Source of the DNA: Bacilli bacterium
GTDB taxonomy: Bacteria > Bacillota_I > Bacilli_A > ML615J-28 > CAG-698
Assembly (NCBI GenBank): GCA_016296945.1
Contig: JAEDHQ010000074.1
Coordinates: forward strand, 1 to 7,337
Direction of reading: 5' to 3'
DNA: 7,337 nt
Shown one piece after another: positions 6,198-7,337 of the stretch; position 1 is the stretch's first letter; the number at the start of each line of letters is the position of its first letter. A program made the translations under genes and the position numbers. The notes under the pieces were generated by a model that saw only the letters and a program-made list of their open reading frames with translations, did not search any database and was not told the origin of the DNA.

Positions 6198-7222
6198 TTT
6201 TTAATATATCCTTCTTCGATTAAAAAATCAATATGATCATTTGTTGTTTCCTGTAAATCTCTAGTTTTATAGTTAAATTCTTTTATTACTTTATCTAATG
6301 AATAATCAACATCTGCTTTTAATGATTCTAAAGCACTTAATGTATACAATGGGCGTTTACTAGTAATCTTGCTATAAATCCATAAAAATGGCAAACAAAG
6401 ATAGGCAGCCCATAATGGAAAAGTCCCTATCTTTTTACAGTCCATTTTTTCTTTAATATAGGTTAATAATTCATTAATCTTATCAGGTCGATTTGCAAAT
6501 AAATATGCTTCACCCTTTTTTGCCTTATTGACGATATTTTCTAAACAATCAGTCATATCGCGAATATCGAAATCATTATATCCACCTTGAATAGATACTG
6601 GAAGTCTTTCTTCAACATAATCAATAAATACTTGACTCATATGTGATACAGTATAATCACCAGGGCCTAAAACACCAGCAATTATTAAAATCGATGCATC
6701 TAATCCTTTTTTTACATATTTCAAAACAACTTCATCTGCCAGTGCTTTTGAACGATTATAACCTTTTCTGACCTTTTTGGGATTAGGTACATAATTACTT
6801 AAATCTGGTAATAGTTTTAGTCCATGGGGAATAGCTTCACTTGAAGAAATATGTAGCATCTTTTTTACATTTCTATTAAAACAATATTCACATAATTTTT
6901 CTGTTCCTAACACATTTACATCATACATATGCGAAATATTGCCCTCACCGATAGATATTTCTGCTGCTGTATGAATTACAACAGTATCTTCATTGGCATC
7001 TTTAAATAATTCTTCTAACACAGAATCATTTAATATATCACCTATTACAAAATCTATTTTTGAGATTTGTTCTTTAAAAACCTTTTTAGCTTTTTCTATA
7101 TTTCTTATTAAACCTTTAACAATGCATCCATCCTCAATTAGTTTTTTAATAATCATATTGCCAACATATCCTGTTGCTCCAGTTACAATATAATTTAATT
7201 CTTTATATTCTTTATTACTCAT
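6194..7222 (-). CDS. Extended SDR: NAD-dependent epimerase/3-beta-HSD-like oxidoreductase
   Basis: This 342-residue protein belongs to the extended short-chain dehydrogenases. It has the Rossmann loop TGATGYVG (14-21), GDI (61-63) at the adenine pocket, HTAA (84-87), Ser126-128 and the catalytic YNRSK (155-159), so the Ser-Tyr-Lys active site is complete. Position 40 is Arg, near the end of the second strand, which may favour NADP; this is weak evidence. The C-terminal third has a hydrophobic segment, FPLWAAYLCLPFLWIYSKI (268-286), often seen in dihydroflavonol reductase and 3-beta-hydroxysteroid dehydrogenase relatives, and may touch the membrane or a lipophilic substrate. The family oxidises or reduces a hydroxyl or keto group; the substrate is unknown. 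AAGGA nine bases upstream fixes the start. It is the first gene of the operon, overlapping the next by 4 bp. Confidence 0.87.
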   Translation of the reverse strand: MSNKEYKELNYIVTGATGYVGNMIIKKLIEDGCIVKGLIRNIEKAKKVFKEQISKIDFVIGDILNDSVLEELFKDANEDTVVIHTAAEISIGEGNISHMYDVNVLGTEKLCEYCFNRNVKKMLHISSSEAIPHGLKLLPDLSNYVPNPKKVRKGYNRSKALADEVVLKYVKKGLDASILIIAGVLGPGDYTVSHMSQVFIDYVEERLPVSIQGGYNDFDIRDMTDCLENIVNKAKKGEAYLFANRPDKINELLTYIKEKMDCKKIGTFPLWAAYLCLPFLWIYSKITSKRPLYTLSALESLKADVDYSLDKVIKEFNYKTRDLQETTNDHIDFLIEEGYIKK

Positions 7223-7268
7223 AATCTTAATTCCTTTATATTAGATTGTATATAATCAAATTAATAAT

Positions 7269-7277
7269 AGTATATCA
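7269..7277 (-). promoter_or_regulatory. Probable promoter (extended -10) of the SDR operon
   Basis: Minus-strand TGATATACT is an extended -10 with one mismatch in the hexamer. It would start transcription near 7262, about 40 bases before the SDR ATG. The -35 region is a poor match (TATTAT), as is common when the extended TG is present. It sits just after the terminator of the upstream gene. Confidence 0.5.
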
Positions 7278-7298
7278 TATTTTTTTTGTTTATAATAG

Positions 7299-7333
7299 AA
7301 AAAATATAAAGTAGAGCAAAATTACCCTACTTT
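7299..7333 (-). terminator. Terminator of the gene upstream of the SDR operon
   Basis: On the minus strand AAAGTAGGGT (7333-7324) pairs with GCTCTACTTT (7317-7308) around a 6-base loop. The stem is 10 bp with two G-U pairs and is followed by ATATTTTTTC. It ends a minus-strand gene lying beyond the window and isolates the SDR operon from it. Confidence 0.75.
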
Positions 7334-7337
7334 AATT

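Noticed and set aside
6993..7193. Plus-strand open frame of 66 codons
   Set aside because: It is antisense to the well-conserved Rossmann region of the SDR gene and has no independent support.
1..7337. CRISPR arrays, tRNA or rRNA genes, insertion sequences, prophage parts
   Set aside because: No regularly spaced repeats, tRNA-like cloverleaf, transposase or phage motif was seen on either strand when read by eye.

Overview
The window is AT-rich DNA, about 30% G+C by eye. It uses the standard bacterial code, since TGA ends two genes here. Its Shine-Dalgarno sites are strong, its genes are tightly packed, and it carries several families typical of gut Bacillota: a pyrophosphate-dependent phosphofructokinase of the long type, MntP, the TPR/DUF4037 pair and an EFR1-type flavodoxin-ferredoxin. 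This fits a low-GC anaerobic Bacillota of the gut, possibly Erysipelotrichia-like. The placement is inferred from family content and base composition only. Apart from a gene fragment at the left edge, every gene lies on the minus strand, so the window is best read from right to left.

Right part (7337 to about 4500). A factor-independent terminator of an upstream gene sits at the edge. A probable promoter follows, then a compact three-gene operon: an extended SDR (NAD(P)-dependent epimerase/3-beta-HSD-like), an EFR1-type flavodoxin/two-[4Fe-4S] protein that overlaps it by ATGA, and a cyclase-family (kynurenine formamidase-like) metal hydrolase 3 bp further on. A reductase, an electron carrier and a hydrolase in one transcript suggest a small redox pathway acting on an unidentified substrate. 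Directly behind the cyclase is a decayed fourth cistron, a P-loop kinase remnant resembling shikimate kinase, broken by stops and frameshifts.

Centre (about 4440 to 2003). A very good promoter (TTGACT, 17 bp, TAAAAT with an extended -10) drives a full-length pyrophosphate-dependent phosphofructokinase. It is followed by a terminator and then mntP, a manganese efflux pump. mntP may have its own promoter squeezed against that terminator.

Left part (2002 to 1). A TPR protein with an N-terminal CxxC and a DUF4037 nucleotidyltransferase-like protein overlap by 14 bp and form a two-gene operon. Their function is unknown to me, but both look intact. They end at a bidirectional terminator shared with the converging tail of a membrane protein gene on the plus strand.

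Nothing here is clearly a new defence or mobile system. The parts most worth following up are the SDR/EFR1/cyclase operon with its dead kinase, and the TPR-DUF4037 pair.
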